Positions 1-9,358 of a stretch of DNA of 64,000 bases are shown one piece after another. The notes below the pieces were generated by a model. It was not told the DNA's origin. It did no database searches and was given only the letters and a program-made list of their open reading frames with translations. Every line of letters starts with the position of its first letter. Within the stretch, counting starts at the first letter, position 1. The DNA comes from Echinicola salinicaeni. GTDB taxonomy: Bacteria; Bacteroidota; Bacteroidia; Cytophagales; Cyclobacteriaceae. The position numbers were made by a program, and so were the translations under genes. The stretch is taken from the NCBI RefSeq assembly GCF_014280965.1, contig NZ_JACODZ010000003.1:1-64000 (forward strand), given 5' to 3'.

Positions 1-769
1 TATCGGACCAAACGACTATTCCTTGGCAAGTTGCTCCTCAGCAGAGCTTGACTCCGCTTCATCGTGGTATTGTAAGTTAGAGTAAACTTCCTTGATAGTA
101 AAATGCTAGCTATATTTAAAGAAGAATAGTGTCAACCATTTTCAGGACGGGTCAGATTTTAAATTAGTATTTCTTAGAGATATGTATTCTCTTAATAGGG
201 AATGTTTTGAATGGTAAAACTTACTGGTGCAATTGCGGATATACTTATTAATTTATATCTGATAATACTATTTCTCCATCTGCAACTTTCCCACTTGATC
301 CATTTTTTAACTGATCTGTCAAATCCTTTTCCATAGACGTCTAGCGGATTATCCAGGCATCTTTTTTCTAAATACTATCTTTTAAACCCATGTGATGATC
401 TTTTCCCACTTTGAACCAACTATGTGTATGGATAATCCTAATTTAGATGTCACCGCTTTAACTTTAGGATAATATTTTTATCGATATTAAAATATTATTT
501 TATGATGTCAGCTATCGGATTTTATTGATTTTTTTTAATGATAAATATTCATTTTAAGTGATAGGTGCTTACAGTTATCCAAGACCATTTCTTTCGTATT
601 AATTTTTACTTAAGGATATCCGAAAGCTTTTAAAGAATTCATAATTGCGCTTATATCCTCCCCTATAATTAGACTTCTAATTTTGCGAGCAAATTATCCC
701 CAAATAGCCACTTAATATTAATTATTCACCTGTAAATCAATTATTTAAATTTATAATGTGCACTAACTT
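1..769. other. AT-rich gene-free interval at left edge
   Basis: No convincing coding region is present: the frames open at the left edge close within about 85 bases and match nothing I recognise. The stretch holds a possible insertion-sequence end near 130-154. It also holds an AT-rich perfect inverted repeat, 469-478 (ATAATATTTT) pairing with 489-498. A TAATTTTG box at 678-685 fits the Bacteroidota -7 consensus, but there is no TTG at the expected distance upstream. The last 100 bases presumably carry the promoter of the susC-like gene, which I cannot pin down. Confidence 0.6.
130..154. mobile_element. Possible insertion sequence terminal inverted repeat
   Basis: The 25 bases start TGTCAACC and end GGACGGGTCA. 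This resembles, from memory, the terminal repeats of IS3-like elements in Bacteroidota, which typically run TGACC...GTTGACA in the other orientation. No transposase is recognisable in the 129 bases to its left and no partner repeat was seen in the window. If real, it is the outer end of an element extending off the left edge, or a solo remnant. Confidence 0.25.
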
Positions 770-3700
770 ATGAAACACGTTTTTACAATTTTTATTTTCT
801 TACTAACGGGCTTTCCTTTTCTGGTATCAGGGCAGGATTTAGTGAAAGGTCAGGTAACAGATGCTTCAGGAGCAGGGCTTCCTGGCGTTACAGTTATGAT
901 CAAAGGAACTACTAATGGTACTGTGGCGGATTTTGATGGAAATTACAAAATCAATGCTGACAGAAATGCTGTGCTACAATTCAGCTTTATCGGATTCACT
1001 TCAAAAGAAGAAGCCGTAAATGGCCGTTCTCTTATCAATGTGGTTTTGGAGGAGGATCAGAAAAGCTTGGATGAAGTTGTGGTTACGGCTATCGGTATCA
1101 AGCAACAAAAGAAAAAATTGGGTTATGCTACCCAAGAAGTGAACACTGAGGTTTTGGGAGAGTCCAGAACCATGAACCTTGGTAATGCCCTTTCGGGCCA
1201 AGTTGCGGGTTTGACCGTGACCAACCCTACAGGTATTTTTCAGTCTCCTTCTTTCAAATTGAGAGGTAAGACGCCATTGATTGTATTGGATGGTATTCCA
1301 GTAGAGACGGATTTGTTTGATATTTCGCCTGAGGATATTGAAAGTATCAATGTGCTTAAAGGTGGCGCGGCATCAGCTCTTTATGGTGCAAGAGGTAAAA
1401 ATGGAGCTATCCTGATTACACGAAAAAATGCTTCCAAAGAAGGTTTGACCGTCACTGCTTCTACCAGTAATATGGTGACGGCGGGTTTTACAGTTTTCCC
1501 TGAAACACAGACTGAATATGGTAACGGATCAAATGGAAAATATGAATTCTGGGATGGTGCTGATGGTGGTATCTCGGATGGTGATATGATCTGGGGACCA
1601 AAATTTGAGCCCGGAGTGATGATACCGCAGTGGAATAGCCCAATTAGGGATTTACAAACTGGAGAGGTGATAGAATGGTATGGTAATGTAAAAGGAACGG
1701 TATATGATGATAAATCTCGTTATGAAAGAGTTCCAATTCCCTGGGAGAGACATGATAACTTAAAAGACTTCTTGAAGACGGGTGTGGTTTCCAAAAATGA
1801 TTTTTCTATTGCTTATCAAGGCGAAAAATCTAGATTTTACTTTTCTGGAAATTATTCCTATCAAAAAGGTCAGGTACCCAATACCTCTCTGAATACTGGT
1901 GGCTTGAATTTCAACAGTTCATTTGATCTGACCGACAACTTACAGTTGGATGCTACTTTGAGTTATAATAAGGTGCTTTCTCCAAACTATCCAAGATATG
2001 GCTATGGACCTAAAAACCATATGTACACCATTTTGATTTGGATGGGAGATGATGTCAATGGACAGGATTTAAGAGACCATATGTATGTACCAGGCCTTGA
2101 GGGCTACCGTCAGGCCAACTATAACTATGCATGGTATAATAATGTGTACTTTGCTGCTCATGAGCTAAACCAAAAGCACAACCAGAACACCTTAGATGGA
2201 AAGTTGAAACTGAAATACCAGATTACACCTGATTTATATGTTCAAGGTAGGGTTTCCGCTAGGGAGTACAGGGTATTTTCCGATATGGAAAGTCCAAAAT
2301 CTTATATGAACTATGGTGATTCCAGAAATGGTGATTATAAGATGTGGAATGATAGCAGATTGAATTTGGATACAGATATCTTGGCCTCTTATAATAAAAG
2401 CATCAGTGATAATTTTGCCTTCACGGTAAATGCAGGTGGATCCAGCTTCTATAGAAGCTACCAGCAGGAATTTGCTTCTTCAGATGGATTGATCGTTCCT
2501 GGAATTTATAGTTTAAGCAATACCCAAGGGCCGGTTCAAGCCAGAAATTCTTTTAATGAAAAAGCGATTAGAAGTGCTTATGGTTCTGTGAACTTTGATA
2601 TGTGGAATTCAGTGTTCTTGAATATCTCAGGAAGAAATGACTGGTCATCTACCTTACCGACTTCCACCAACTCCTATTTCTATCCATCAGCTTCATTGAG
2701 TGCCATGCTTTCTGAATTTATCAGATTGCCAAAGGCAATGGACTACTTAAAGGTGTATAGTTCTTGGTCTCAAGTATCCAGTGATTTAAGTCCTTACAGT
2801 ATTTATGCTACCTACCAAAAGGGAGTTACTTATGGATCTACACCATCAGTATACTACCCTTCAGGATTGGTGAATTCGCAAATTATGCCTGAGAAGTCTA
2901 CGTCTTTTGAGGCAGGCTTCTCTACTTCTTTTGCTCAGAAAAGGCTGACTTTTGAAGGTACTTATTATAGGATTTTGGATGAGAACCAGATTATTGACTT
3001 GAATATTTCAGAAGCATCTGGCTTTTCCTCAAGAAAGGTTAATGGTAACCAGTATACAACCAATGGTTTTGAGGCCATGGTAAATTTCAATGCCATAGAT
3101 CACAATAAATTTGGTTGGAATATCGGTATGAACTGGACCAGATACGTGAAAAAGATCACAGATATCTATGGGGACAATGAGAAATTCGGCAACCTAAGTG
3201 TTGGAGACAGAGCTGATGCTTACTATGCTACAGTTTGGCAAAAAAGCGCAGATGGTCAAGTGATCTTAGATGCCAATACAGGATTGCCTACAAGAGATCC
3301 TTATCCAAACAAAATCGGTCACTTGGATCCATCTTGGAGATTAGGTCTTCAGAATAGATTTAGAGTAGGTGACTTTAGAGTGGATATGGATATAGACGGC
3401 GCTTGGGGAGGTTTGATCCGTTCCTTGACCATTGAGAAGATGTGGTGGGGAGGAAAGCATCCTAACTCAGTATTGTACAGAGATGAGGAATACGCTGCTG
3501 GCGAACCTGTTTATGTACCGGAAGGCGTAGTGGTTACTGGCGGTGAATTGGTTAGGGATGTAAACGGAAACATTATTTCTGACACCCGTGAATACACCCA
3601 AAACACCACCGCAGTGAGCTGGCAAACTTGGTCTCAGATCTATCCTTACCGTGCCCAGGTAACCGAGGAAGAAAATGAGCTTTTTGCAAATGTATATGAT

Positions 3701-3916
3701 CGTTCTTATTTCAAGTTGAGAAGGCTTTCTGTGACTTATGACTTGATGAATATCATGACTTCAGAAAAAATCAAAAAGCTTGATCTGTCTGTGTATGGGT
3801 ATAACCTGGCCATGTGGAAAAAGATGCCTTTGCTAGATCCTGATTATGGTAACGATAACAACTTGCAGGATCCATCTTCCAGGTATGTTGGTTTCACCCT
3901 TCGTGCAACCTTTTAA
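770..3916 (+). CDS. SusC/RagA family TonB-linked outer membrane protein
   Basis: Outer-membrane beta-barrel transporter that, with its SusD partner, imports oligomeric nutrients using TonB energy. Residues 1-21 form a signal peptide. About 24-100 is a carboxypeptidase-regulatory-like domain starting VKGQVTDASG with the usual GTTNGTVADFDGNY pattern. About 110-215 is the plug, followed by the barrel ending in a C-terminal phenylalanine (GFTLRATF). The 1048-residue length is normal for the family. The SusD-like gene follows after 31 bases and the pair ends at a strong terminator. No sigma/anti-sigma or hybrid sensor gene and no glycoside hydrolase is adjacent, so the substrate is unknown. Confidence 0.95.
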   Translation: MKHVFTIFIFLLTGFPFLVSGQDLVKGQVTDASGAGLPGVTVMIKGTTNGTVADFDGNYKINADRNAVLQFSFIGFTSKEEAVNGRSLINVVLEEDQKSLDEVVVTAIGIKQQKKKLGYATQEVNTEVLGESRTMNLGNALSGQVAGLTVTNPTGIFQSPSFKLRGKTPLIVLDGIPVETDLFDISPEDIESINVLKGGAASALYGARGKNGAILITRKNASKEGLTVTASTSNMVTAGFTVFPETQTEYGNGSNGKYEFWDGADGGISDGDMIWGPKFEPGVMIPQWNSPIRDLQTGEVIEWYGNVKGTVYDDKSRYERVPIPWERHDNLKDFLKTGVVSKNDFSIAYQGEKSRFYFSGNYSYQKGQVPNTSLNTGGLNFNSSFDLTDNLQLDATLSYNKVLSPNYPRYGYGPKNHMYTILIWMGDDVNGQDLRDHMYVPGLEGYRQANYNYAWYNNVYFAAHELNQKHNQNTLDGKLKLKYQITPDLYVQGRVSAREYRVFSDMESPKSYMNYGDSRNGDYKMWNDSRLNLDTDILASYNKSISDNFAFTVNAGGSSFYRSYQQEFASSDGLIVPGIYSLSNTQGPVQARNSFNEKAIRSAYGSVNFDMWNSVFLNISGRNDWSSTLPTSTNSYFYPSASLSAMLSEFIRLPKAMDYLKVYSSWSQVSSDLSPYSIYATYQKGVTYGSTPSVYYPSGLVNSQIMPEKSTSFEAGFSTSFAQKRLTFEGTYYRILDENQIIDLNISEASGFSSRKVNGNQYTTNGFEAMVNFNAIDHNKFGWNIGMNWTRYVKKITDIYGDNEKFGNLSVGDRADAYYATVWQKSADGQVILDANTGLPTRDPYPNKIGHLDPSWRLGLQNRFRVGDFRVDMDIDGAWGGLIRSLTIEKMWWGGKHPNSVLYRDEEYAAGEPVYVPEGVVVTGGELVRDVNGNIISDTREYTQNTTAVSWQTWSQIYPYRAQVTEEENELFANVYDRSYFKLRRLSVTYDLMNIMTSEKIKKLDLSVYGYNLAMWKKMPLLDPDYGNDNNLQDPSSRYVGFTLRATF

Positions 3917-3947
3917 TTGATTTCCACACTAAGAAAAAAGAGAAAAA

Positions 3948-5420
3948 ATGAAGAATATATTAGTAATATGTTTGTTGTTGATAGGGCTTTCCTCTTGTCA
4001 AAACCTGGAGGAAATGAATATTAACCCAAATTTGCCAACAGAGACTCACCCTCAGTTGTTGTTGACCAAAATTGAATGGGATGCTTTTAGGGCATACCGT
4101 GGTACCTCCCCTTTATATGCTTTGAAGATGTTGGTACAAACTGATGGTGAAAATGTCAATCAGTATTACAAATGGGACCGTGGGAGTTATGGAGCCTATG
4201 GTGTGCTAAGAGATGTGTCTAAGATGATCGAAGAAGGAGAAAGAATTGGAGAACCTTCTTATGTGGCACTTGGAAAGTTTTTCAGAGCTTATTATTTCTA
4301 TAACCTGACATTAACTTTTGGGGATATTCCTTATTCAGCAGCACTGAAAGGTGAAGTAGAGCAAAATTACCAGCCTGCCTACGATAGCCAAAAAGCAGTT
4401 TTTGAAGGAATTTTGTCTGAGTTAAAAGAAGCCAGTGAGATCCTTGCTGCCAACAATACCATCATAGCCGGTGATATCATTTATGCTGGTGATATGATGA
4501 GTTGGAGAAAGCTGGTAAATGGTTTCCGCCTAAAGGTGATGATGACCCTATCTGAAAAAGAGGGAGAAGTAAACTTGAGTGAGTTTGCGAGCATCTATCA
4601 AAATGGGCCTTTAATGGAGAATGTAGAGGAAAGCGGAAAGTTGGTATTCTTGGATCAGCAGGACAACCGTTATCCTAGCTTTAACTCCAGTGGCTTCAGT
4701 TCCGGGATGTATATGGACTCTACTTTTGTAAAAAGATTGCAAGACCGCGAAGACCCAAGATTGTTCATTTACTGTACCCAAACCAAATCCGCGAAAGAAG
4801 CCGGAAAGGCCATTGATGACTTTACAGCTTATGAGGGTGGAGATCCTGCAGCGCCTTATGCTGAGGTGAATGAAAAAGCTACTCAAGGTAATGTTTCCAA
4901 AGTGAATGACCGTTACCATAGGGACCCGGTAAATGAGCCTTATATGCTTTTGGGATATTCTGAGCAGCAATTGATCTTGGCTGAAGCAGCTATTAAAGGA
5001 TGGATTTCTGCTGATGCAGCTATGCTTTATGAATCGGCAGTAAAAGCTTCCTTTAAGTTTTATGAAATGTATGCGGAGAATTATTCCTCTTGGGTAGGAG
5101 AAGAAGATGCCATGGCTTATTTAGCTAAGCCAATCAATGATTTCAATATGGCTACCGGTGAGGAAGAGCAATTACAGTTGATCATCATGCAGAAGTATTT
5201 GCAGTCTTTCTTCCAGTTGGGATGGACTTCTTTTTACGATCACCATAGAACGGGAGGATATCCCTCATTCAGAAGACCGGCTGGTGTGGAGATTCCATAC
5301 AGATGGATTTATCCACAATCAGAATACAACTATAATTCCAGCAATGTTACTGATGCGATCAGCAGACAATTTGGAGATGGTAATGACCAGATCAATAAAA
5401 TGACTTGGTGGTTGGAGTAA
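3948..5420 (+). CDS. SusD/RagB-like nutrient-binding outer membrane lipoprotein
   Basis: Surface lipoprotein that acts as the lid and binding partner of the SusC-like porin just upstream. The N-terminus ends in the lipobox LSSC with the lipidated Cys at residue 17. The sequence after it (NLEEMNINPNLP, then repeated aromatic and helical TPR-like segments) fits the SusD-like group 2 (PF12771). At 490 residues the length is typical. It shares a transcript with the susC-like gene and is followed by the terminator at 5446-5489. The bound substrate cannot be read from the sequence. Confidence 0.93.
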   Translation: MKNILVICLLLIGLSSCQNLEEMNINPNLPTETHPQLLLTKIEWDAFRAYRGTSPLYALKMLVQTDGENVNQYYKWDRGSYGAYGVLRDVSKMIEEGERIGEPSYVALGKFFRAYYFYNLTLTFGDIPYSAALKGEVEQNYQPAYDSQKAVFEGILSELKEASEILAANNTIIAGDIIYAGDMMSWRKLVNGFRLKVMMTLSEKEGEVNLSEFASIYQNGPLMENVEESGKLVFLDQQDNRYPSFNSSGFSSGMYMDSTFVKRLQDREDPRLFIYCTQTKSAKEAGKAIDDFTAYEGGDPAAPYAEVNEKATQGNVSKVNDRYHRDPVNEPYMLLGYSEQQLILAEAAIKGWISADAAMLYESAVKASFKFYEMYAENYSSWVGEEDAMAYLAKPINDFNMATGEEEQLQLIIMQKYLQSFFQLGWTSFYDHHRTGGYPSFRRPAGVEIPYRWIYPQSEYNYNSSNVTDAISRQFGDGNDQINKMTWWLE

Positions 5421-5445
5421 AATAATCCATATCCTTAGTGATTAG

Positions 5446-5489
5446 GTGGAACAATTATCGTGATGGACGATAATTGTTCCACTTTTTTT
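5446..5489 (+). terminator. Intrinsic terminator of the susCD-like operon
   Basis: A perfect 15-bp stem, GTGGAACAATTATCG at 5446-5460 and its complement at 5468-5482, has a 7-base loop and is followed by seven T residues. It separates the SusCD pair from the phospholipase gene. Confidence 0.93.
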
Positions 5490-5490
5490 A

Positions 5491-5521
5491 TTTGATACCT
5501 AAATACATTGTGATATTATTG
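5491..5521 (+). promoter_or_regulatory. Bacteroidota-type promoter for the phospholipase C gene
   Basis: TTTG at 5491-5494 is followed after 19 bases by TATTATTG at 5514-5521, one mismatch from the Bacteroidota TAnnTTTG -7 box at the usual spacing. It lies between the upstream terminator and the ATG at 5549, so the phospholipase gene probably has its own transcript with a leader of about 20 bases. Confidence 0.45.
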
Positions 5522-5548
5522 AATTTAAGTTCTTAAAGAATATTAAAT

Positions 5549-8077
5549 ATGAAGGATTCAAGAAGAGAATTTCTTAAAAAAGCGGCACTTCTAACGGGTG
5601 GAGCCGGGATTTGGAGTGCTTTGCCGGCATCCATTGAAAAAGCCATGGCCATTTCTCCCGATCCCGGTACGACATTTTATGATGCAGAACATGTGGTATT
5701 GTTGATGCAGGAGAACAGATCGTTCGATCATTGCTTTGGTACTCTAAAAGGGGTACGCGGCTTTAATGACCCAAGGGCCATTAATTTGCCAGATAAGAAT
5801 CCCGTTTGGCTCCAACCAGATAAACAAGGTAACCGATTTGCCCCCTTTAGATTTGATATCAAGGATACAAAAGCTACTTGGATGCGGGATATTCCCCATT
5901 CTTGGGAAAACCAGGTGGATGCCCGTAATGAGGGAAAATATAATGGTTGGATAGAGGCAAAAAGGTCAGGACGGAAAGAATTCAGGGATGTTCCTATGAC
6001 CATGGGCTATTACAGCCGTGAAGACATACCTTTTTACTATGCCTTAGCTGATGCTTTTACAGTTTGTGACCAGCATTTTTGTGCTTCCCTCACTGGGACA
6101 ACTACCAACAGGAATTATTTTTGGACTGGAAGAACACATCCAGATGGGGAAAAAGCAAAGGTTCGAAATCATGAATTAGGATATAATAATGAGGTTCATT
6201 GGCCAACTTTCCCAGAGCGTCTAGAGGATAATGGGATATCCTGGAAGGTGTACCAAAATGAAGTGAGTGTTGGTGCTGATGTGGAGGATTATTCTTTGCT
6301 TTCCAATTTTACCGATAATAACCTGGAATGGTTCTCACAGTTTGGGGTTCGTTTTAGTCCAGGGCATTATGATTACCTGAAGAAAAGGGAAAAGAGCCTG
6401 CCAAAAGAGATCAAGGAGTTAGAAAAGCAATTAAAGCTTCCTAACGAAGATCAAGAGGATTTGGCAAAGAAGTTAGCAGAGAAGAAGGAAGACCTTGTTC
6501 AGGTTAAAGAATATCTTAAAAAGTGGAATCCTAAGCAGTTTGAAAAGCTTAGTGCAAGGGAGAAGAGCCTACATGAGAAGGCTTTTATGACCAATATTGG
6601 TGATCCCAATTACCATAAAATAGAAACCCTGTCCCATATGGACAATGGAGAGCAGAGAGAGACCAAGGTACCCAAAGGGGATATTTTACATCAATTCAGG
6701 AAAGATGTTAAAGAAGGAAAGCTACCAACAGTCTCTTGGGTAGTAGCTCCTCAGAAATTCTCAGATCACCCAAGTGCCCCTTGGTATGGTGCTTGGTATG
6801 TGTCTGAGGTAATGGATATCCTTACCCAAAATCCGGAGGTTTGGAAAAAGACCATTTTTATTCTGAACTATGATGAAAATGATGGTTATTTTGATCATGT
6901 GCCACCATTTGTTGCTCCTAATCCCAAAGATGCTGAAAGTGGAAAAGCATCCGAAGGTTTGGATGTAACTGGTGAGTTTGTGACCAAAGAGGAAGAGATG
7001 GCAGTGGGCTTCAAGGAAAGAGATGCCAGGACCAGTCCAGTAGGTCTTGGATATAGGGTTCCTTTGGTTATCGCTTCTCCATGGAGTCGTGGAGGTTGGG
7101 TGAATTCGCAGGTTTGTGATATTACTTCTACCATTAAGTTTATGGAGAAATGGTTATCCAAAAAAACCGGTAAGAAGGTGGAAGAACCTAATATCAGTGC
7201 ATGGAGAAGGGAAATCAGTGGTGACTTAACATCAGTGTTTAGGCCTTATAATGGAGAGGAAATCAATTTGCCAGAGTGGGTGGATAGAAACCAGCATGTA
7301 CAGCAAATTTACAATGCCCAGTTTAAGGACTTACCCAAAAACTTCACTGCCCTTTCAGAAGAAGAGGCTAGAGAAATTGGGCAAAATCCTGAGGGCAGTG
7401 ATATTTTGCCAAAGCAAGAGCAAGGAACAAAACCTTCCAATGCCCTAAAATATGAGCTATATGCTGATGGGAAATTGAGCAATGATGGGAAGCATTTTAT
7501 CATTCGATTTAAAGCTGCCCAAGAGTTGTTTGGAGAGGAAGCTTTAGGTGCTCCATTTAATGTTTATGCTCCTGGAAATTATTGGGATAAGGAAAAAGCA
7601 GCCTTTGAGCCAGTAAAGACCTGGGCATTTGCGGTGAAATCGGGTGATGAATTGGAATATCATTGGCCATTGGAGGCATTTGAAGGAGGGGAATATCATT
7701 TAAGGGTTTATGGGCCAAATGGATATTACCGAGAGTTTATGGGCAATGCCCAAGGACCAAGAGTGAGCATCAGTTGTGAACCTATCAAGAAACGGAAGGA
7801 AATCACTGACAGTCTTAAAATCACTGTAAATAATATTAGTGGGCTACAATCCCTGAACTTGAGGTTGGCAGATGATACCTATCAGAAACTGGAGAAGACC
7901 TTTACTGTTCAGCCTGACTCATCAGAAAGTTTCACTTTGGATACCTCCAAAAATCAGGGGTGGTATGACTTTAAACTGGAAGTACCGGGCTTGGATAATT
8001 TCGGAATCCGATACGCAGGAAGATTGGAGACTGGCAAGGATAGTATTTCTGATCCTTTAATGGGTAGAGCAATTTAG
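5549..8077 (+). CDS. Phosphocholine-specific phospholipase C, Tat-exported
   Basis: Hydrolyses phosphatidylcholine or sphingomyelin-type lipids to diacylglycerol/ceramide plus phosphocholine, outside the cytoplasm. The N-terminus has a twin-arginine signal (SRREFLK, Arg5-Arg6, then a hydrophobic stretch ending near residue 35). The catalytic domain shows the family motifs ENRSFDHCFGTLKGVRGF and SLTGTTTNRNYFWTGR; the threonines in the latter supply the nucleophile in this superfamily. A further metal-ligand region reads NYDENDGYFDHVPP. The C-terminal 170 residues contain two beta-sandwich repeats typical of the bacterial PLC family (DUF756-like). At 842 residues it is full length. It stands alone between a terminator and ridA. 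Confidence 0.93.
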   Translation: MKDSRREFLKKAALLTGGAGIWSALPASIEKAMAISPDPGTTFYDAEHVVLLMQENRSFDHCFGTLKGVRGFNDPRAINLPDKNPVWLQPDKQGNRFAPFRFDIKDTKATWMRDIPHSWENQVDARNEGKYNGWIEAKRSGRKEFRDVPMTMGYYSREDIPFYYALADAFTVCDQHFCASLTGTTTNRNYFWTGRTHPDGEKAKVRNHELGYNNEVHWPTFPERLEDNGISWKVYQNEVSVGADVEDYSLLSNFTDNNLEWFSQFGVRFSPGHYDYLKKREKSLPKEIKELEKQLKLPNEDQEDLAKKLAEKKEDLVQVKEYLKKWNPKQFEKLSAREKSLHEKAFMTNIGDPNYHKIETLSHMDNGEQRETKVPKGDILHQFRKDVKEGKLPTVSWVVAPQKFSDHPSAPWYGAWYVSEVMDILTQNPEVWKKTIFILNYDENDGYFDHVPPFVAPNPKDAESGKASEGLDVTGEFVTKEEEMAVGFKERDARTSPVGLGYRVPLVIASPWSRGGWVNSQVCDITSTIKFMEKWLSKKTGKKVEEPNISAWRREISGDLTSVFRPYNGEEINLPEWVDRNQHVQQIYNAQFKDLPKNFTALSEEEAREIGQNPEGSDILPKQEQGTKPSNALKYELYADGKLSNDGKHFIIRFKAAQELFGEEALGAPFNVYAPGNYWDKEKAAFEPVKTWAFAVKSGDELEYHWPLEAFEGGEYHLRVYGPNGYYREFMGNAQGPRVSISCEPIKKRKEITDSLKITVNNISGLQSLNLRLADDTYQKLEKTFTVQPDSSESFTLDTSKNQGWYDFKLEVPGLDNFGIRYAGRLETGKDSISDPLMGRAI

Positions 8078-8087
8078 TAGCTAGTCA

Positions 8088-8157
8088 ACAGTATTGGGTC
8101 TTGAGTATGGAGACAGTTTTAATTGTTCTCAATACTCAGGACTCATTACTCACGACT
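8088..8157. repeat. Degenerate TTGAGTATTGAG-type intergenic repeat with inverted arms
   Basis: The two arms, GTCTTGAGTATGGAGA (8098-8113) and TCTCAATACTCAGGAC (8127-8142), are inverted copies with two mismatches. Further partial copies follow (ACTCATTACTCACGACT). The pattern recalls, from memory, GAGTATTGAGTC-type dispersed repeats found between genes in many Bacteroidota. It may also act as the 3' hairpin of the phospholipase transcript, although no good T-run follows. Confidence 0.5.
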
Positions 8158-8161
8158 AATA

Positions 8162-8190
8162 TTGCATTCAATCAGAATTCCCTACATTTG
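8162..8190 (+). promoter_or_regulatory. Bacteroidota-type promoter for ridA
   Basis: TTG at 8162-8164 is followed after 18 bases by TACATTTG at 8183-8190, an exact match to TAnnTTTG. The start codon is at 8208, giving a leader of roughly 10 bases. Confidence 0.5.
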
Positions 8191-8207
8191 GGATAAAATT
8201 TTAGAAT

Positions 8208-8591
8208 ATGGCAAATAAGATTATTTATTCAAAAGAAGCTCCAGCTCCAATAGGGCCTTACAGTCAGGCAGTTCAAGCTGGTAACACACTATTTGTATCT
8301 GGTCAAATAGCATTGGATGCTGCAACTGGTGAGTTGATCAACGAAAACATCACAGAAGAAACGCATGCAGTCATGAAAAATCTGGATGCAATATTGACAG
8401 AATCAGGCTATAGTTTTGGCGATGTCGTAAAATGTTCTATTTTTATTAAGAGTATGGATGATTTTGGCACCATCAATGAAGCCTATGGTCAATACTTCAA
8501 GTCCAACCCACCTGCGAGGGAGACTGTGGAGGTAAGCAGATTACCGAAAGACGTGCAGGTAGAAATTTCCTGTATAGCAATAAAATCATAA
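8208..8591 (+). CDS. ridA: RidA family enamine/imine deaminase
   Basis: Hydrolyses reactive enamine/imine intermediates (for example 2-aminoacrylate) released by PLP enzymes; acts in the cytosol as a homotrimer. The 127 residues carry the family signatures APAPIGPYSQAV near the N-terminus, LFVSGQIALD, and the C-terminal NPPARETVEVSRLPKDVQVEI containing the conserved arginine that binds the substrate carboxylate. Length and motifs are complete. It has its own promoter and is followed 22 bases later by a small membrane protein gene. The family name RidA is secure; the physiological substrate is not. Confidence 0.95.
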   Translation: MANKIIYSKEAPAPIGPYSQAVQAGNTLFVSGQIALDAATGELINENITEETHAVMKNLDAILTESGYSFGDVVKCSIFIKSMDDFGTINEAYGQYFKSNPPARETVEVSRLPKDVQVEISCIAIKS

Positions 8592-8613
8592 TAACCTGTG
8601 GAGGCAGGAATAA

Positions 8614-9105
8614 ATGTTCCAGTACTTGCCCCATCATACCGAAGTGTTGGTTTCCTCTCTTACTTGTGAGGAAGTCATCACTCGTTTGCATACGGTGACC
8701 CAAGAGGTGGACTATCTAGCCCAGACTTCATTGGGATCAAAGGATGGGCAAATTTTTAATGGCAGTATTAAGGAGAATTCTTTCAGGCTCTCCAAAGTAC
8801 TGACAAAAGCAGACAGTTTTATTCCGCTGATCAAAGGCAAAATAGAATCTACTCACTCAGGATGTATCATTTTTTTGGATTTTAGCTTATTTCCCAGTTC
8901 TGCTTTCTTTATCCTATTTTGGTCGGTTATCACCTTGGCCATGGGGATTTTCTTTTTATTTGCAGCCGGGCAGCCTATTTTTGCTATGCTGAGTTTGGGC
9001 GTAGGCTTAGGCAATGTCCTTTTTGCCTGGTCGTATTTTAAGCGTAAGGTAAAAGAGTCCCAGAAAATTTTTCATGAAATGCTGAGCTTGCAAAAAAACA
9101 GTTGA
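8614..9105 (+). CDS. Hypothetical two-helix membrane protein
   Basis: I do not recognise a named family. The first 85 residues are soluble and contain a pattern seen in other Bacteroidota hypotheticals: a short beta-rich stretch with IFNGSIKENSFRLSKV and SFIPLIKGKI. Two hydrophobic helices follow (about residues 100-145), then a basic tail (YFKRKVKESQKIF). The protein is probably anchored in the inner membrane. It lies 22 bases after ridA and may be cotranscribed with it. The start is an ATG with GGAGGCAGGA a few bases upstream, an unusually good Shine-Dalgarno-like stretch for this genome. Confidence 0.75.
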   Translation: MFQYLPHHTEVLVSSLTCEEVITRLHTVTQEVDYLAQTSLGSKDGQIFNGSIKENSFRLSKVLTKADSFIPLIKGKIESTHSGCIIFLDFSLFPSSAFFILFWSVITLAMGIFFLFAAGQPIFAMLSLGVGLGNVLFAWSYFKRKVKESQKIFHEMLSLQKNS

Positions 9106-9306
9106 ATTTTAAAGGACAAAATCACCCTTCATTTATGGATTGTGGCCTTCAAATAGTAATTTAGTGGCCCTGTTAGACAGCTGTATATTGAAAGATAAGG
9201 CACTGTCAGTAAACAAGATTTTGACTAAAATCAAGATTATTTATTGGATTAAACCGAGCATTGTAAAATCGTCATATAGAAGATGATCATAAAATGGGAG
9301 GTTCTC

Positions 9307-9321
9307 CCGAACCTAGTTCGG
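9307..9321. promoter_or_regulatory. Perfect dyad upstream of fumC
   Basis: CCGAAC and GTTCGG flank a 3-base centre (CTA). The site ends 38 bases before the fumC ATG and sits in a 253-base interval with no other gene. It could be an operator or a small leader hairpin; nothing shows which protein would bind. Confidence 0.3.
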
Positions 9322-9358
9322 AAAAGGCTATGTGATCATTAAAACAAATTATTAACAC

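Noticed and set aside
1-85. Short open frames at the left edge that might be the end of a transposase
   Set aside because: None of the three plus frames or the minus frames matches a transposase C-terminus I know; too short to judge.
9106-9358. Possible riboswitch or RNA gene in the fumC leader
   Set aside because: Only one small dyad is present; no conserved riboswitch core or tRNA-like fold is seen.
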